From contig JAFOIR010000063.1 in NCBI GenBank assembly GCA_017420625.1, positions 1 to 24,334 on the forward strand: a stretch of 24,334 nt of DNA, read 5' to 3'. This document shows positions 14,660 to 24,334 of the stretch, one piece after another; position 1 is the first letter of the stretch, and every line of letters starts with the position of its first letter. The notes under the pieces were generated by a model. That model saw only the letters and a program-made list of their open reading frames with translations. It ran no database searches and was not told the DNA's origin. Position numbers and translations under genes: made by a program. The stretch comes from Bacillota bacterium (GTDB lineage: Bacteria; Bacillota_A; Clostridia; Lachnospirales; Bianqueaceae).

Positions 14660-15085
14660 ATGGCAAAGAAAATTACAGGTTATATCAAGCTGCAGATCCC
14701 GGCAGGCAAAGCGACACCCGCTCCTCCGGTAGGTCCCGCGCTTGGTCAGCACGGCGTGAACATTCCTGCTTTTACAAAGGAATTCAATGCACGTACGGCT
14801 AACGAAGCAGGAATGATCATTCCTGTCATCATCACCGTCTATGCGGATAAGAGCTTCACATTTGTGACCAAGACTCCTCCCGCTGCGGTTTTGATCAAGA
14901 AGGCATGCGGTATCAATTCCGGTTCCGGCAGCCCGAAGGCGAACAAAGTCGCCACGATCAAAAAGGCTCAGGTCGAAGAGATCGCCAAGCTGAAGATGAA
15001 AGACCTCAATGCTGCCAATATCGAGACCGCGATGAAAATGATCGCTGGTACTGCTCGCAGCATGGGCGTCAAGGTCGAAGAATAA
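14660..15085 (+). CDS. rplK: 50S ribosomal protein uL11
   Basis: A 141-residue protein of the GTPase-associated centre, binding 23S rRNA around nucleotide 1070. The N-terminal domain carries the proline-rich [19 protein letters not shown] that thiostrepton-type antibiotics contact. The C-terminal RNA-binding domain ends in [17 protein letters not shown] lies upstream of the ATG. Normal length, in the standard order before rplA. Confidence 0.97.
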   Translation: MAKKITGYIKLQIPAGKATPAPPVGPALGQHGVNIPAFTKEFNARTANEAGMIIPVIITVYADKSFTFVTKTPPAAVLIKKACGINSGSGSPKANKVATIKKAQVEEIAKLKMKDLNAANIETAMKMIAGTARSMGVKVEE

Positions 15086-15143
15086 GTTAAGTTCTATTAC
15101 GGAAGGAATAAGCGGATCCGCTGCCGCTTGTCCGAGTGATCAT

Positions 15144-15183
15144 TGTGGGAGGGAATCACTCCCCGATATTACCACATGGAGGT
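15144..15183 (+). promoter_or_regulatory. Candidate ribosomal protein L1 binding element in the rplA leader
   Basis: TGTGG (15144-15148) pairs with CCACA (15172-15176), and within it GGGA (15151-15154) pairs with TCCC (15160-15163), leaving an asymmetric internal loop. Helices with such a loop around GTGGGAG are typical of L1 targets in 23S rRNA and L1 operon mRNAs. The rplA ribosome binding site GGAGG (15178-15182) starts one nucleotide after the outer stem, so bound L1 would block initiation. The match was made by eye. Confidence 0.5.
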
Positions 15184-15190
15184 TTACAAG

Positions 15191-15886
15191 ATGAAAAGAG
15201 GAAAGAAATATCAGGAAGCGCTGAAGAAGTACGATAAGTACCAGCAGTACGGACCGGTCGAAGCGATCGAAACTGTACTGAACGTCGCCTCTGCAAAGTT
15301 CGATGAGTCTGTCGAATGCCATATCAAGCTTGGCGTTGATGGACGTCATGCGGATCAGCAGGTTCGTGGTGCTGTCGTTCTTCCGCACGGTACCGGTAAG
15401 ACCGTCCGCGTTCTTGTCTTTGCCAAGGGAGACAAAGTCAGAGAAGCGGAAGAGGCTGGTGCTGATTATGTAGGAGCCGAAGAGCTGGTTCAGAAGATCC
15501 AGAAAGAGAACTGGTTCGAGTTTGATGTCGTCGTTGCGACCCCGGATATGATGGGTGTTGTCGGACGTCTTGGTCGTGTGCTTGGTCCTAAAGGACTGAT
15601 GCCCAACCCCAAGTCCGGTACCGTCACCATGAATCTGACCCAGGCGATCGCCGATATCAAAGCAGGTAAAGTGGAGTATCGTCTGGATAAGACAAATATC
15701 ATCCATGTTGCCTTCGGCAAAGTTTCGTTCGGTACCGAAAAGCTGACTGAGAACTACAAAGCTCTCATTGGTGCTATTATAAAAGCCAAACCCGCGGCTG
15801 CAAAGGGACAGTACATCCGCAGCCTGACGTTCAGCTCATCCATGGGCCCCGGCGTCAAAGTCAATCCTTCCCGTGCAGAGGAATAA
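15191..15886 (+). CDS. rplA: 50S ribosomal protein uL1
   Basis: A 231-residue protein forming the L1 stalk, which moves deacylated tRNA through the E site. It is also a translational repressor of its own operon in many bacteria. It has the two-domain L1 fold, with the signature region [17 protein letters not shown] in domain II and a C-terminal [14 protein letters not shown] 15191 is preferred over an in-frame ATG at 15143: GGAGG at 15178-15182 has normal spacing and the length then matches the family. The preceding 105-bp gap contains the candidate L1 element and a perfect 12-bp palindrome (15111-15122). Confidence 0.96.
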   Translation: MKRGKKYQEALKKYDKYQQYGPVEAIETVLNVASAKFDESVECHIKLGVDGRHADQQVRGAVVLPHGTGKTVRVLVFAKGDKVREAEEAGADYVGAEELVQKIQKENWFEFDVVVATPDMMGVVGRLGRVLGPKGLMPNPKSGTVTMNLTQAIADIKAGKVEYRLDKTNIIHVAFGKVSFGTEKLTENYKALIGAIIKAKPAAAKGQYIRSLTFSSSMGPGVKVNPSRAEE

Positions 15887-15913
15887 GACGAATCCCAAAT
15901 CTGAGATCGTGGA

Positions 15914-15942
15914 TTGACAAAGTCCCAAGTCTATGTTAGAAT
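15914..15942 (+). promoter_or_regulatory. Consensus promoter of the rplJ-rplL operon
   Basis: -35 TTGACA (15914-15919), 17-bp spacer, -10 TAGAAT (15937-15942) preceded by TG (15934-15935, extended -10). Predicted start about 15949, at the beginning of the L10 leader. Confidence 0.88.
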
Positions 15943-15948
15943 CTTTGC

Positions 15949-16102
15949 TGTTGGTTTTACTGACAGCTGAAGTTAAGCCGAAGACAGCAGGCAGCCGAAA
16001 GGCTTTAAACCTTTAAGAAGGGCCCGCCGAGGTAAGGATCAGTTTTCTTTACTTGAATTTTGATCGCCCTTGTCTTCGTCTGAAACAAGGGCGTTTTCTT
16101 TT
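15949..16102 (+). ncRNA. L10(L12)4-binding ribosomal protein leader (L10 leader)
   Basis: The conserved core is visible: GCCGAAGACAGCAGG at 15977-15991, a GAAA-capped hairpin AGCC/GGCT (15993-16004), and the closing segment CCCGCCGAGG at 16023-16032. GCAGGC pairs with GCCCGC apart from one A-C mismatch. The flanking GA-rich bulge fits the kink-turn that binds L10(L12)4. The element ends in an intrinsic terminator (16065-16102). Known role: excess L10-L12 complex represses rplJ-rplL by autogenous control. The 267-bp rplA-rplJ gap is almost fully accounted for by promoter, leader and attenuator. Confidence 0.9.
16065..16102 (+). terminator. Attenuator hairpin of the L10 leader
   Basis: A 9-bp stem CGCCCTTGT (16065-16073) with ACAAGGGCG (16085-16093), extended by TTC/GAA inside the loop and followed by TTTTCTTTT. 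A strong intrinsic terminator lying before rplJ in the leader, so full-length mRNA requires read-through. Confidence 0.88.
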
Positions 16103-16153
16103 GAGTCCGATATCAGAGAAAACGCAGCAAAAATCTGATAGGAGGTAAATCAA

Positions 16154-16672
16154 ATGGCCAAGATCGAAGCCAAACAGGTTGTCGTTAATGAAATCAAAGA
16201 CAAACTGGCAAAAGCACAAGGTGTCGTTCTGGTGAGCGCACGCGGTCTGACGGTTGCTCAGGATACTGAGATGCGTCGTGCTCTGCGTGAGGCCGGTGTT
16301 GACTATAAAGTCTACAAGAACACAATGGTCAACTTCGCGATCAAAGATACACCTTTCGAAAAGCTTGCTTCCCATCTGGAAGGTCCCACTGCTGTAGCTA
16401 TCAGCTATGACGATGCGACCTCCGGAGCACGCGTACTGGATAAGTATGTTGCCACCATCGAGCCCCTGGTATTCAAGGGCGGTGTGTTCGAAGGAGCTTA
16501 TTACGGCGATGAGGATGTTGCCAAGATTGGTAAGATCCCGTCAAGAGAAGTTCTGCTCGGACGTTTGCTGGGCAGCTTCAAATCACCCATGTCTTCCTTC
16601 GCACGTGTTATCAAGGAAATGGCGAAGAAGAACGGCGGAGAGACTCCCGCAGCAGAACCCGCTGCAGAGTAA
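16154..16672 (+). CDS. rplJ: 50S ribosomal protein uL10
   Basis: A 172-residue base of the ribosomal stalk. The N-terminal domain binds 23S rRNA and L11, and the C-terminal helix (about 135-163, LLGRLLGSFKSPMSSFARV) carries L7/L12 dimers. The Ala/Glu tail is common in the family. AGGAGGT lies before the ATG. A 7-bp hairpin (16111-16117 with 16134-16140) ends right at the ribosome binding site. Expected to be autoregulated through the leader. Confidence 0.97.
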   Translation: MAKIEAKQVVVNEIKDKLAKAQGVVLVSARGLTVAQDTEMRRALREAGVDYKVYKNTMVNFAIKDTPFEKLASHLEGPTAVAISYDDATSGARVLDKYVATIEPLVFKGGVFEGAYYGDEDVAKIGKIPSREVLLGRLLGSFKSPMSSFARVIKEMAKKNGGETPAAEPAAE

Positions 16673-16718
16673 TCCAAAACTTACTGAATAAAAAACAAAT
16701 CTTATGGAGGATTGAAAA

Positions 16719-17093
16719 ATGGCTAAACTTAGCGTACAAGAGATCATTGATGCTCTGAAAGAGCTCTCTGTCCTGGAACTGAATGACCTGGTTACCGCTT
16801 GCGAAGAGGAGTTCGGTGTTTCCGCAGCTGCTGGTGTGGCTGTTGTTGCTGCTGCAGGTCCCGCTGCTGCTGAAGAAGAGAAGACCGAGTTTGATGTTGA
16901 GCTGACCGCATTTGGCGATCAGAAGATCAAAGTTATCAAAGTCGTTCGTGATGCTACCGGCCTTGGCCTGAAGGAAGCAAAAGAACTCGTTGAGGCTGCT
17001 CCCAAGGTGATCAAGGAAGGTCTGAAGAAGGAAGATGCCGAAGCTCTGCAGAAACAGCTCGAAGAAGTCGGCGCAAAGGTTACCTTAAAGTAA
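16719..17093 (+). CDS. rplL: 50S ribosomal protein bL12 (L7/L12)
   Basis: A 124-residue multicopy stalk protein that recruits and stimulates translational GTPases. It has an N-terminal dimerisation domain (about 1-32), an Ala/Val/Gly-rich hinge (about 34-52) and the globular C-terminal domain with [27 protein letters not shown] precedes the start. Last gene of the operon, followed at once by a strong terminator. Confidence 0.97.
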   Translation: MAKLSVQEIIDALKELSVLELNDLVTACEEEFGVSAAAGVAVVAAAGPAAAEEEKTEFDVELTAFGDQKIKVIKVVRDATGLGLKEAKELVEAAPKVIKEGLKKEDAEALQKQLEEVGAKVTLK

Positions 17094-17108
17094 TTGAATC
17101 AGTTTTTG

Positions 17109-17139
17109 AAAACCCGGGCCAATGCCCGGGTTTTTTATT
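17109..17139 (+). terminator. Strong rho-independent terminator after rplL
   Basis: An 11-bp perfect stem AAAACCCGGGC (17109-17119) with GCCCGGGTTTT (17124-17134), loop CAAT, and T tract through 17136 followed by ATT. It separates rplJL from rpoBC, which have their own promoter. Confidence 0.94.
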
Positions 17140-17173
17140 GTGCCAAAATGGTAAAAAATAATAAAAATAATGC

Positions 17174-17202
17174 TTGACATTCTTGATAATTCTTGATATT
17201 AT
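17174..17202 (+). promoter_or_regulatory. rpoBC promoter with internal tandem repeat
   Basis: -35 TTGACA (17174-17179), 17-bp spacer, -10 TATTAT (17197-17202), start about 17209. A second possible promoter overlaps it: TTGATA (17193-17198), 16 bp, TATATT (17215-17220). The spacer contains a perfect 10-bp tandem repeat ATTCTTGATA (17179-17188 and 17189-17198). Confidence 0.78.
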
Positions 17203-17250
17203 TGTTAATTGCATTATATTGCGCAAATTTTGCCAAGGGGTAACGCATTT

Positions 17251-20200
17251 ATGGAAAAGAACCGTATCCATCCTGAATCGTATGGCAGTCGAGTCAGAAT
17301 GTCCTTTGCCAGAGAGAAAGAAATCCTTGAAATGCCCAATTTACTGGATGTTCAGAAGGATTCCTACCGCTGGTTTATCACGGACGGAATGAGGGAAGTC
17401 TTCGGAGACATCAACCCGATTACTGACTACGCAGGCCATCTGACGCTGGAGTTTATTGATTTTAAACTGGATGATGAGCCGAAATACTCCATCCAGGAAG
17501 CCAAAGCCCGTGATGCGACATATTCTGCCGCACTTCGGGTCACGGTTCGTTTGACCAACGAAGATACAAAAGAAAAACAGGAACATGAGATCTTCATGGG
17601 AGACTTCCCGATTATGACCGATACCGGCACATTCGTCCTGAATGGTGCCGAGCGTGTCATCGTCAGCCAGTTGGTCCGTTCCCCTGGAATCTACTATTCC
17701 AAAGCAATGGACAAGACAGGTAAGGCTCTTTATTCCTGTCAGGTGATCCCGAACCGTGGTGCCTGGCTCGAATATGAAAACGATTCCAATGATATCTTCA
17801 ACGTTCGTATCGATCGTACCCGTAAGGTACCGGTTACGACGCTGATTCGTGCACTTGGAATCGGTACCGATGCTGAGATCATCGAGATGTTCGGTGAAAA
17901 CGAGAAGTTGCTTGCTACGATGGAGAAAGATACCTTCAAGAGTGTTGATGAAGGTCTGATCGAAGTCTATAAGCGTCTGCGTCCCGGTGAACCACCGACA
18001 GTTGAAAGCGCGGAAAGCCTTCTCTATGGTATGTTCTATGATGACAAACGATATAATCTTGGTCACGTAGGACGTTATAAATACAATAAGAAGCTGGCTT
18101 TGAAGCGTCGTGTCCGCGGCCTTATTCTGGCGGAGACCGTAGTCGATGAATCCACTGGTGAGATCATCGCAGAAGAAGGCGCGGTGCTTGACCGTGCACT
18201 TTGCGATCGGATTCAGAATGCCGGTGTTTCCAGCATCTATGTGACGAAAGACGACCGTAAAGTCAAGATTCTGTCCAACCTGGCTGTCGACATCCGTTCT
18301 CATCTGGATCTTCCTGAAGAAGTCCTGAAAGAATGTGGGATTACAGAGGATGTTTATTATCCGGAACTGAAAAAGATTCTGGATAAGGATCTGTCCGGTG
18401 ACGAACTGGTTGCTGCTCTTCGCAGAAAAGCCTATGATCTGGTTCCGCGGCATATTACCCGTGAAGATATCATGGCTTCTATCAACTATCAGCTGTGTCT
18501 GGACTATGATATCGGTCTGACAGATGACATCGATCATCTGGGCAACCGTCGTATTCGCTGCGTGGGTGAACTTCTGCAGAACCAGTTCCGTGTTGGTCTG
18601 ACCCGTCTGGAGCGAGTTGTTCGTGAAAGAATGGGAACCCAGAACTCTGAAGAAGTGACGCCTCAGAGCCTGATCAATATTCGGCCTGTGACGGCAGCTA
18701 TCAAGGAATTCTTCGGAAGTTCTCAGTTGTCTCAGTTTATGGATCAGAATAACCCGCTGGCTGAAATGACGCATAAACGTCGTCTGTCTGCACTTGGTCC
18801 CGGCGGTCTTTCCCGTGATCGTGCAGGTTTCGAAGTCCGAGACGTTCATCACTCTCATTATGGACGTATGTGTCCCATTGAGACGCCTGAAGGTCCGAAC
18901 ATCGGTCTGATTAACTCACTGGCTACCTATGCCCGTATTAACCGCTACGGATTTATTGAAGCACCTTACAGAATGATCGACCGCAGCGGAGATACACCTG
19001 TGGTGACGAACGAGATCGTCTATATCACGGCGGACGAAGAAGAAAGCTATCATATCGCACAGGCAAACGAACCCCTGGATGAGGCAGGACATTTCCTGAA
19101 TCCTCGAATCAAAGGTCGTTTCCGTGATGATAACGTAGAACTTCTTCCCTCTGATTTCGAGATGATGGACGTGTCACCGCGTCAGGTATTCTCTGTCGCT
19201 GCTTCTCTGGTTCCTTTCCTGGAGAATGACGATGCTTCCCGTGCCCTGATGGGTTCGAACATGCAGCGTCAGGCTGTTCCGCTTCTGATGACAGAAGCAC
19301 CGGTTGTTGCTACCGGTATGGAATACAAGACAGCAGTTGACTCCGGTTCCTGTGTTATCGCAAAGAATGATGGTGTCGTAGAGTCTGTTTCTTCTGATCG
19401 GATCCGGATCCGCACTGCGAACGGAATCGATGATTATGAGCTTCTGAAATTCCAGCGTCAGAACCAGTCGACCAGCTTCAACCAGCGGCCGATCGTGGAT
19501 CTTGGCGATAATGTCAAAGCCGGACAGGCGATCGCAGACGGTCCTTCCACCAATGGAGGAGAACTTTCTCTCGGTAAAAATGCTCTGATCGGTTTCATGA
19601 CCTGGGAAGGCTACAACTACGAGGATGCTGTTCTTCTGTCTGAGCGTCTGGTCGCTGAAGATATCTATACTTCAGTTCACATCGAAGAATATGATACGGA
19701 AGCACATGATACCAAGCTTGGTCCGGAAGAGATCACCAATGATATCCCCAACATGAGTGCGGATGTTTTGAAAGATCTTGATGAACGCGGCATCATTCGC
19801 ATTGGTGCGGAAGTGCATTCCGGTGATATTCTTGTCGGTAAGGTAACGCCGAAAGGCGAAACGGAACTGACAGCTGAAGAACGTCTGCTTCGTGCCATCT
19901 TCGGTGAAAAAGCTCGTGAAGTCAGAGATACGTCTCTCAGAGTTCCTCACGGAGAAGAGGGAATTGTTGTGGAAGTCAAGACTTTCACACGTGAAAACGG
20001 CGATGAACTGGCACCTGGTGTCAATGAATCCGTCCGTGTTTATATTGCACATAAGCGGAAAATCTCCGTTGGTGATAAGATGGCAGGCCGTCACGGAAAC
20101 AAGGGTGTTGTCTCCCGTGTGCTTCCCGTTGAGGATATGCCGTTCCTGCCGAATGGACGTCCGCTTGATATCGTACTGAATCCGCTTGGCGTTCCGAGCC

Positions 20201-21123
20201 GAATGAATATCGGTCAGGTGCTCGAAGTCCATCTTGGACTTGCCTGCAAGGCGCTGGGCATTCATATTGCTACCCCGATCTTTGACGGTGCCAAACCGGA
20301 AGATATCCAGGATATGCTGGAGATGGCCAATGACTATGTCAATACAGATTGGGATGAGTTTGAAAAGAAATATTCGGACAAGGTTTCAGATGAGCTGATG
20401 CAGCATCTGAAAGACAATATCGCTCACAAAGCGGAGTGGAAAGGTGTTCCTATCACTCGCAGCGGTAAACTCCATGTCCGTGACGGCCGTACCGGTGAAC
20501 CTTTTGAAAATCCGGTTACGGTTGGTTATATGTACTATCTGAAGTTGCATCATCTGGTAGACGATAAGATCCATGCCCGTTCGACCGGTCCTTACTCTCT
20601 GGTTACTCAGCAGCCTCTGGGCGGTAAAGCTCAGTTCGGCGGACAGCGTTTCGGTGAGATGGAGGTCTGGGCACTGGAAGCTTATGGTGCTGCCTACACG
20701 CTGCAGGAAATTCTGACCGTCAAGTCTGATGATATCGTTGGACGTGTCAAAGCGTATGAAGCGATCGTCAAGGGCGAGAACATTCCGGAACCCGGTGTCC
20801 CGGAATCATTCAAGGTTCTTTTGAAAGAACTGCAGTCACTGGGTCTGGATATGCGTGTGCTTACCAAAGACCGGAAGGAAGTTACGATCCAGGAAGATCT
20901 GGACGATGACGGAGAGCCGATCCAGGTGAACATGGAAGGTCAGGAAGATGTGGAGACGGGTGTTTACTATGAGCCTGACTCCGAACCGGATGACTACACC
21001 GACGACTACAGTGACGACGATGACGATGACGATGTCTTCGGAGATGGTCCTGATGAGAACAGCGGCATGTCGATTTTCGATGCCGATGATCTCAATGACG
21101 ATGTTAGTGACGACTATGAGTAA
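17251..21123 (+). CDS. rpoB: DNA-directed RNA polymerase subunit beta
   Basis: A 1290-residue catalytic subunit. The start is ATG 17251 (AAGGGG at 17235-17240). An in-frame ATG at 17209 sits at the predicted transcription start and lacks a ribosome binding site. The rifampicin pocket is intact and wild type: SQLSQFMDQ at 491-499, with Gln495, Asp498, His508 and Ser513 equal to E. coli 513, 516, 526 and 531. Further core motifs include [38 protein letters not shown] and the C-terminal clamp region [18 protein letters not shown]. The last 50 residues (from about 1241) form an acidic tail with seven consecutive Asp at 1255-1261, longer than in B. subtilis RpoB. rpoC follows after 26 bp. Confidence 0.98.
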   Translation: MEKNRIHPESYGSRVRMSFAREKEILEMPNLLDVQKDSYRWFITDGMREVFGDINPITDYAGHLTLEFIDFKLDDEPKYSIQEAKARDATYSAALRVTVRLTNEDTKEKQEHEIFMGDFPIMTDTGTFVLNGAERVIVSQLVRSPGIYYSKAMDKTGKALYSCQVIPNRGAWLEYENDSNDIFNVRIDRTRKVPVTTLIRALGIGTDAEIIEMFGENEKLLATMEKDTFKSVDEGLIEVYKRLRPGEPPTVESAESLLYGMFYDDKRYNLGHVGRYKYNKKLALKRRVRGLILAETVVDESTGEIIAEEGAVLDRALCDRIQNAGVSSIYVTKDDRKVKILSNLAVDIRSHLDLPEEVLKECGITEDVYYPELKKILDKDLSGDELVAALRRKAYDLVPRHITREDIMASINYQLCLDYDIGLTDDIDHLGNRRIRCVGELLQNQFRVGLTRLERVVRERMGTQNSEEVTPQSLINIRPVTAAIKEFFGSSQLSQFMDQNNPLAEMTHKRRLSALGPGGLSRDRAGFEVRDVHHSHYGRMCPIETPEGPNIGLINSLATYARINRYGFIEAPYRMIDRSGDTPVVTNEIVYITADEEESYHIAQANEPLDEAGHFLNPRIKGRFRDDNVELLPSDFEMMDVSPRQVFSVAASLVPFLENDDASRALMGSNMQRQAVPLLMTEAPVVATGMEYKTAVDSGSCVIAKNDGVVESVSSDRIRIRTANGIDDYELLKFQRQNQSTSFNQRPIVDLGDNVKAGQAIADGPSTNGGELSLGKNALIGFMTWEGYNYEDAVLLSERLVAEDIYTSVHIEEYDTEAHDTKLGPEEITNDIPNMSADVLKDLDERGIIRIGAEVHSGDILVGKVTPKGETELTAEERLLRAIFGEKAREVRDTSLRVPHGEEGIVVEVKTFTRENGDELAPGVNESVRVYIAHKRKISVGDKMAGRHGNKGVVSRVLPVEDMPFLPNGRPLDIVLNPLGVPSRMNIGQVLEVHLGLACKALGIHIATPIFDGAKPEDIQDMLEMANDYVNTDWDEFEKKYSDKVSDELMQHLKDNIAHKAEWKGVPITRSGKLHVRDGRTGEPFENPVTVGYMYYLKLHHLVDDKIHARSTGPYSLVTQQPLGGKAQFGGQRFGEMEVWALEAYGAAYTLQEILTVKSDDIVGRVKAYEAIVKGENIPEPGVPESFKVLLKELQSLGLDMRVLTKDRKEVTIQEDLDDDGEPIQVNMEGQEDVETGVYYEPDSEPDDYTDDYSDDDDDDDVFGDGPDENSGMSIFDADDLNDDVSDDYE

Positions 21124-21149
21124 GGCCTTTGCAGAAAGGGGATATTTGA

Positions 21150-24100
21150 ATGGCTGTTAAAACAAATCATCAGCAGATTCAGTTCGATGCGATCAAGATC
21201 GGTCTCGCTTCTCCTGAAAAGATTCATGAATGGTCTCATGGAGAAGTAAAGAAACCGGAAACTATCAACTATCGAACCTTAAAACCGGAGCGCGATGGCC
21301 TGTTCTGTGAAAGGATCTTTGGTCCTACCAAAGACTGGGAGTGTCATTGCGGAAAGTATAAACGCATCCGCTATAAAGGCGTTATCTGCGACCGGTGCGG
21401 TGTTGAAGTTACCAAGGCCAAAGTCCGTCGTGAGCGGATGGGCCATATTGAACTGGCTTGCCCTGTTTCTCATATCTGGTATTTCAAAGGTATTCCGAGC
21501 CGTATGGGCCTGATTCTGGATATTCCGCCGAGAGCACTGGAAAAGGTTTTGTACTTTGCTTCCTATGTCGTTCTGGATGGCGGAGATACCGGACTGATCT
21601 ATAAGCAGCTTCTTTCCGAAGGTGAATATCGCGAAGCAGAAGAAAAGTACGGAGATACCTTCCGTGTGGGAATGGGTGCCGAGGCTGTCAAGGAACTGCT
21701 GGAATCGATTGACCTGGAGAAACTGGATAACGATCTGAAAAAAGAACTGGAAAATGCCAACGGCCAGAAGCGGATGAGAATCATCAAGCGTCTGGAAGTA
21801 GTTGAAGCATTTCTTAAATCCGGCAATAAGCCCGAATGGATGATCATGGACGTTGTCCCGGTAATTCCTCCGGATATCCGTGCGATGGTTCCGTTGGATG
21901 GCGGTCGTTTTGCGACCTCTGACCTGAATGATCTGTACCGTCGTGTGATCAACCGCAACAATCGACTGCGCCGTCTGCTGTCATTAGGAGCACCGGATAT
22001 TATTGTCCGCAATGAAAAACGTATGCTGCAGGAAGCAGTGGATGCCCTGATCGACAATGGCCGCCGCGGCCGTCCGGTCACAGGCCCCGGAAACCGTGCT
22101 CTGAAATCCCTTTCGGATATGCTGCGCGGTAAACAGGGACGTTTCCGTCAGAACCTGCTCGGAAAACGTGTCGACTACTCCGGCCGTTCCGTTATCGTTG
22201 TCGGTCCCGAGCTGAAGTTCTATCAGTGCGGACTTCCGAAAGAAATGGCTATCGAACTTTTCAAGCCCTTCGTTATGAAGAAGCTGGTTGAGAAGGAACT
22301 GGCCCACAATATCAAATCGGCCAAACGTATGGTCGAACGTCTGCAGGGCGAAGTATGGGATGTTCTGGAAGAAGTGATTCGTGAACATCCGGTCATGCTG
22401 AACCGTGCACCTACACTTCATCGTCTGGGCATTCAGGCTTTTGAGCCGATCCTGGTTGAAGGTAAGGCCATCAAACTGCATCCGTTGGTTTGCGCACCCT
22501 TTAACGCAGACTTTGACGGTGACCAGATGGCTGTGCATGTTCCGCTGTCAATCGAAGCGCAGACAGAATGCCGCTTTATGCTGCTTTCCACCAATAACCT
22601 TCTGAAGCCTTCCGATGGCGGTGTTGTCACGGTTCCTTCACAGGATATGGTACTCGGTATGTACTATCTGACGATCGAAAAACCCGATGACATCGGTTCT
22701 GACAGATATTTCAAGGATCCGAGCGAAGCAATCGCAGCTCAGTTCAATGGAGAACTGACACTGCACAGCCGGATCAAGGTTAGACGGACGGTAGAGGTTA
22801 ATGGCCAGACAGTCAGCGGAATCGTTGAAACAACGGTAGGACGTATCATCCTGAACGAGAAGATTCCACAGGATCTGGGATACGTGGAGAGAGATCCTTC
22901 ACGTCCTGAAACCTATCTGCCTTATGAGATCAATTTCCTGGTAGGCAAGAAGCAGGTCAAACCGATCCTTCAGCGTTCCATCGATATCCACGGCATTACC
23001 TATACCATCGATATCCTTGACAGTATCAAGTCTCTTGGTTATAAATATTCCACTATGAGCGGTATCTCCATCTCCGTAGCCGACGTTGTGATTCCTGATC
23101 AGAAACAGGAACTCATCGAAAAGACGGAGGAAGTGGTAGCCAAGCTCAGAAGACAGTATCAGCGTGGACTTCTGACTTCAGAAGAACGCAGCAAACGTGT
23201 CATTGAAGAGTGGACGGATACCATCAATAAAGTCACCGGCATGCTGCTGCCCGGAATGGGCAAGGACAACAACATCTATATGATGATCGAGTCCGGTGCC
23301 CGTGGTTCACTTGACCAGCTGAAGCAGCTGGCTGCTATGCGTGGTCTGATGGCTAGCCCGAGCGGCGGTATCATTGAGCTGCCGATCAAATCCTGTCTGG
23401 CTGAAGGTCTGGATGTTCAGGAATACTTCATTTCCGCACACGGAACCCGTAAAGGTCTGACCGATACGGCTCTTAGAACAGCAGACTCCGGATATCTGAC
23501 CCGTCGTCTGGTGGATGTATCCCAGAATATGATCGTTCGGGATGCAGACTGCTGCCCGAACGGCGGAGCCAAAGGTATGTGGGTTCAGGCTTATAAAGGC
23601 TATGAAATCACACAGAATGGCGATAAACAGGAACGTCATGAGACGATCATTGAGTCTCTTGAGGAACGTATCAAAGGACGCTGGGCGGTGGATGATGTCA
23701 AAGATCCGCTGACCGGAGACGTGATCGTTCCTGCGGATACGATGATCACACCAGCCCAGGCTGCAAGAATTTCTGCCTGCGGTATCGAGTCCGTACATAT
23801 CCGTACCGTCTTCACCTGCCAGGCTCGTTCCGGCGTCTGTGCGAAATGCTACGGCGCTGATATGAGTACCGGACTTCCGGTTCGTGTTGGTGAAGCAGTC
23901 GGTATCATTGCGGCGCAGTCGATCGGTGAGCCTGGTACACAGCTGACCATGCGTACCTTCCATGCCGGCGGTATTGCAAATGCCAGCGATATTACCCAGG
24001 GTCTTCCTCGTGTTCAGGAGCTGTTTGAAGCTCGTAAACCGAAAGGACTTGCAGTTATCGCAGAATTCGGCGGAATCGTGGAAGACAATACGAGCCGCAA

Positions 24101-24334
24101 GAAACGCGAAATCATCATCACCAATCCGGATACCAAGGAGAGCAAGAATTACCTGATTCCTTACGGCGCTGTTCTGAGAGTTACCGACGGACAGACGATC
24201 GAAGCCGGCGATACACTGACTGAAGGTTCAGTAGATCCTCATGATATCCTTCGGATCAAAGGTATCCTGGCTGTTCAGGATTATCTGATTCAGGAGGTTC
24301 AGAGAGTATACCGTTCTCAGGGTGTTGATATCAA
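21150..24334 (+). CDS. rpoC: DNA-directed RNA polymerase subunit beta' (3' truncated by window)
   Basis: The first 1061 codons of the clamp and active-site subunit; the frame is open at the right edge. The start is ATG 21150 with GAAAGGGG upstream. Visible are the zinc-binding domain with Cys65, Cys67, Cys80 and Cys83, and the catalytic NADFDGDQM at 452-460, whose three Asp bind the active-site magnesium. Also seen are [18 protein letters not shown], the trigger-loop/bridge-helix region ([29 protein letters not shown]), the second zinc site [13 protein letters not shown], and the conserved [25 protein letters not shown]. Only the C-terminal end is missing. Cotranscribed with rpoB. Confidence 0.98.
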   Translation, partial: MAVKTNHQQIQFDAIKIGLASPEKIHEWSHGEVKKPETINYRTLKPERDGLFCERIFGPTKDWECHCGKYKRIRYKGVICDRCGVEVTKAKVRRERMGHIELACPVSHIWYFKGIPSRMGLILDIPPRALEKVLYFASYVVLDGGDTGLIYKQLLSEGEYREAEEKYGDTFRVGMGAEAVKELLESIDLEKLDNDLKKELENANGQKRMRIIKRLEVVEAFLKSGNKPEWMIMDVVPVIPPDIRAMVPLDGGRFATSDLNDLYRRVINRNNRLRRLLSLGAPDIIVRNEKRMLQEAVDALIDNGRRGRPVTGPGNRALKSLSDMLRGKQGRFRQNLLGKRVDYSGRSVIVVGPELKFYQCGLPKEMAIELFKPFVMKKLVEKELAHNIKSAKRMVERLQGEVWDVLEEVIREHPVMLNRAPTLHRLGIQAFEPILVEGKAIKLHPLVCAPFNADFDGDQMAVHVPLSIEAQTECRFMLLSTNNLLKPSDGGVVTVPSQDMVLGMYYLTIEKPDDIGSDRYFKDPSEAIAAQFNGELTLHSRIKVRRTVEVNGQTVSGIVETTVGRIILNEKIPQDLGYVERDPSRPETYLPYEINFLVGKKQVKPILQRSIDIHGITYTIDILDSIKSLGYKYSTMSGISISVADVVIPDQKQELIEKTEEVVAKLRRQYQRGLLTSEERSKRVIEEWTDTINKVTGMLLPGMGKDNNIYMMIESGARGSLDQLKQLAAMRGLMASPSGGIIELPIKSCLAEGLDVQEYFISAHGTRKGLTDTALRTADSGYLTRRLVDVSQNMIVRDADCCPNGGAKGMWVQAYKGYEITQNGDKQERHETIIESLEERIKGRWAVDDVKDPLTGDVIVPADTMITPAQAARISACGIESVHIRTVFTCQARSGVCAKCYGADMSTGLPVRVGEAVGIIAAQSIGEPGTQLTMRTFHAGGIANASDITQGLPRVQELFEARKPKGLAVIAEFGGIVEDNTSRKKREIIITNPDTKESKNYLIPYGAVLRVTDGQTIEAGDTLTEGSVDPHDILRIKGILAVQDYLIQEVQRVYRSQGVDI

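Noticed and set aside
17341..18858. A 505-codon open frame antisense to rpoB
   Set aside because: It lies wholly opposite the conserved rpoB coding region, has no ribosome binding site or recognisable domain, and is a codon-usage shadow.
19396..19413. GGATCCGGATCC-type palindrome also found near 3650
   Set aside because: Both copies lie in coding sequence and arise from Asp/Arg/Ile codon runs; two copies in 24 kb are not evidence of a functional site.

Overview
The window looks like the chromosome of a Bacillota (Firmicutes) bacterium, probably Clostridia or Erysipelotrichia. Support comes from the gene order rpmG-secE-nusG-rplK-rplA-(L10 leader)-rplJ-rplL-rpoB-rpoC, strong purine-rich ribosome binding sites, RecD2 and ComFC of Firmicutes type, and B. 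subtilis-like RpoB/RpoC motifs. The genus cannot be settled from this sequence. No mobile element, CRISPR array, tRNA or rRNA was seen. Most of the window is core genome, read mainly from the + strand.

Region 1 (1-6393): the 3' part of a secreted M23 peptidase with a coiled coil and a Ser/Glu/Asp-rich linker. Then come birA (biotin ligase without a DNA-binding domain), an alpha/beta hydrolase of the monoacylglycerol lipase type, a convergent PHP-family phosphatase (- strand), a divergent NahK-like sugar kinase, and the tRNA CCA-adding enzyme. The phosphatase and the kinase are driven by back-to-back promoters whose -35 boxes lie 3 bp apart. The convergent pair is separated by an unusually large bidirectional hairpin.

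Region 2 (6356-13592): a promoter inside the 3' end of cca drives a large single-pass membrane protein with C-terminal PEGA repeats and a Ser/Glu/Pro tail. After a terminator come four tightly overlapping genes, ispE-mreB-recD2-comFC: isoprenoid precursor synthesis, cell shape, DNA repair helicase and a competence-type phosphoribosyltransferase. MreB is not accompanied by mreC or mreD.

Region 3 (13589-24334): the ribosomal protein and RNA polymerase cluster. Three consensus promoters (TTGACA, 17-bp spacer) stand before rpmG, before the L10 leader and before rpoB. A likely L1-binding mRNA element precedes rplA. A typical L10(L12)4 leader with an intrinsic attenuator precedes rplJ, and a strong terminator follows rplL. 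rpoC runs off the right edge.

I found no clear evidence for an undescribed multi-gene system. The items most worth a second look are regulatory RNA and promoter architecture: hairpins abutting ribosome binding sites, a read-through stem after the L10 attenuator, and tandem repeats in the rpoB promoter. The PEGA membrane protein and the unusual ispE-mreB-recD2-comFC gene set are the most interesting coding features.
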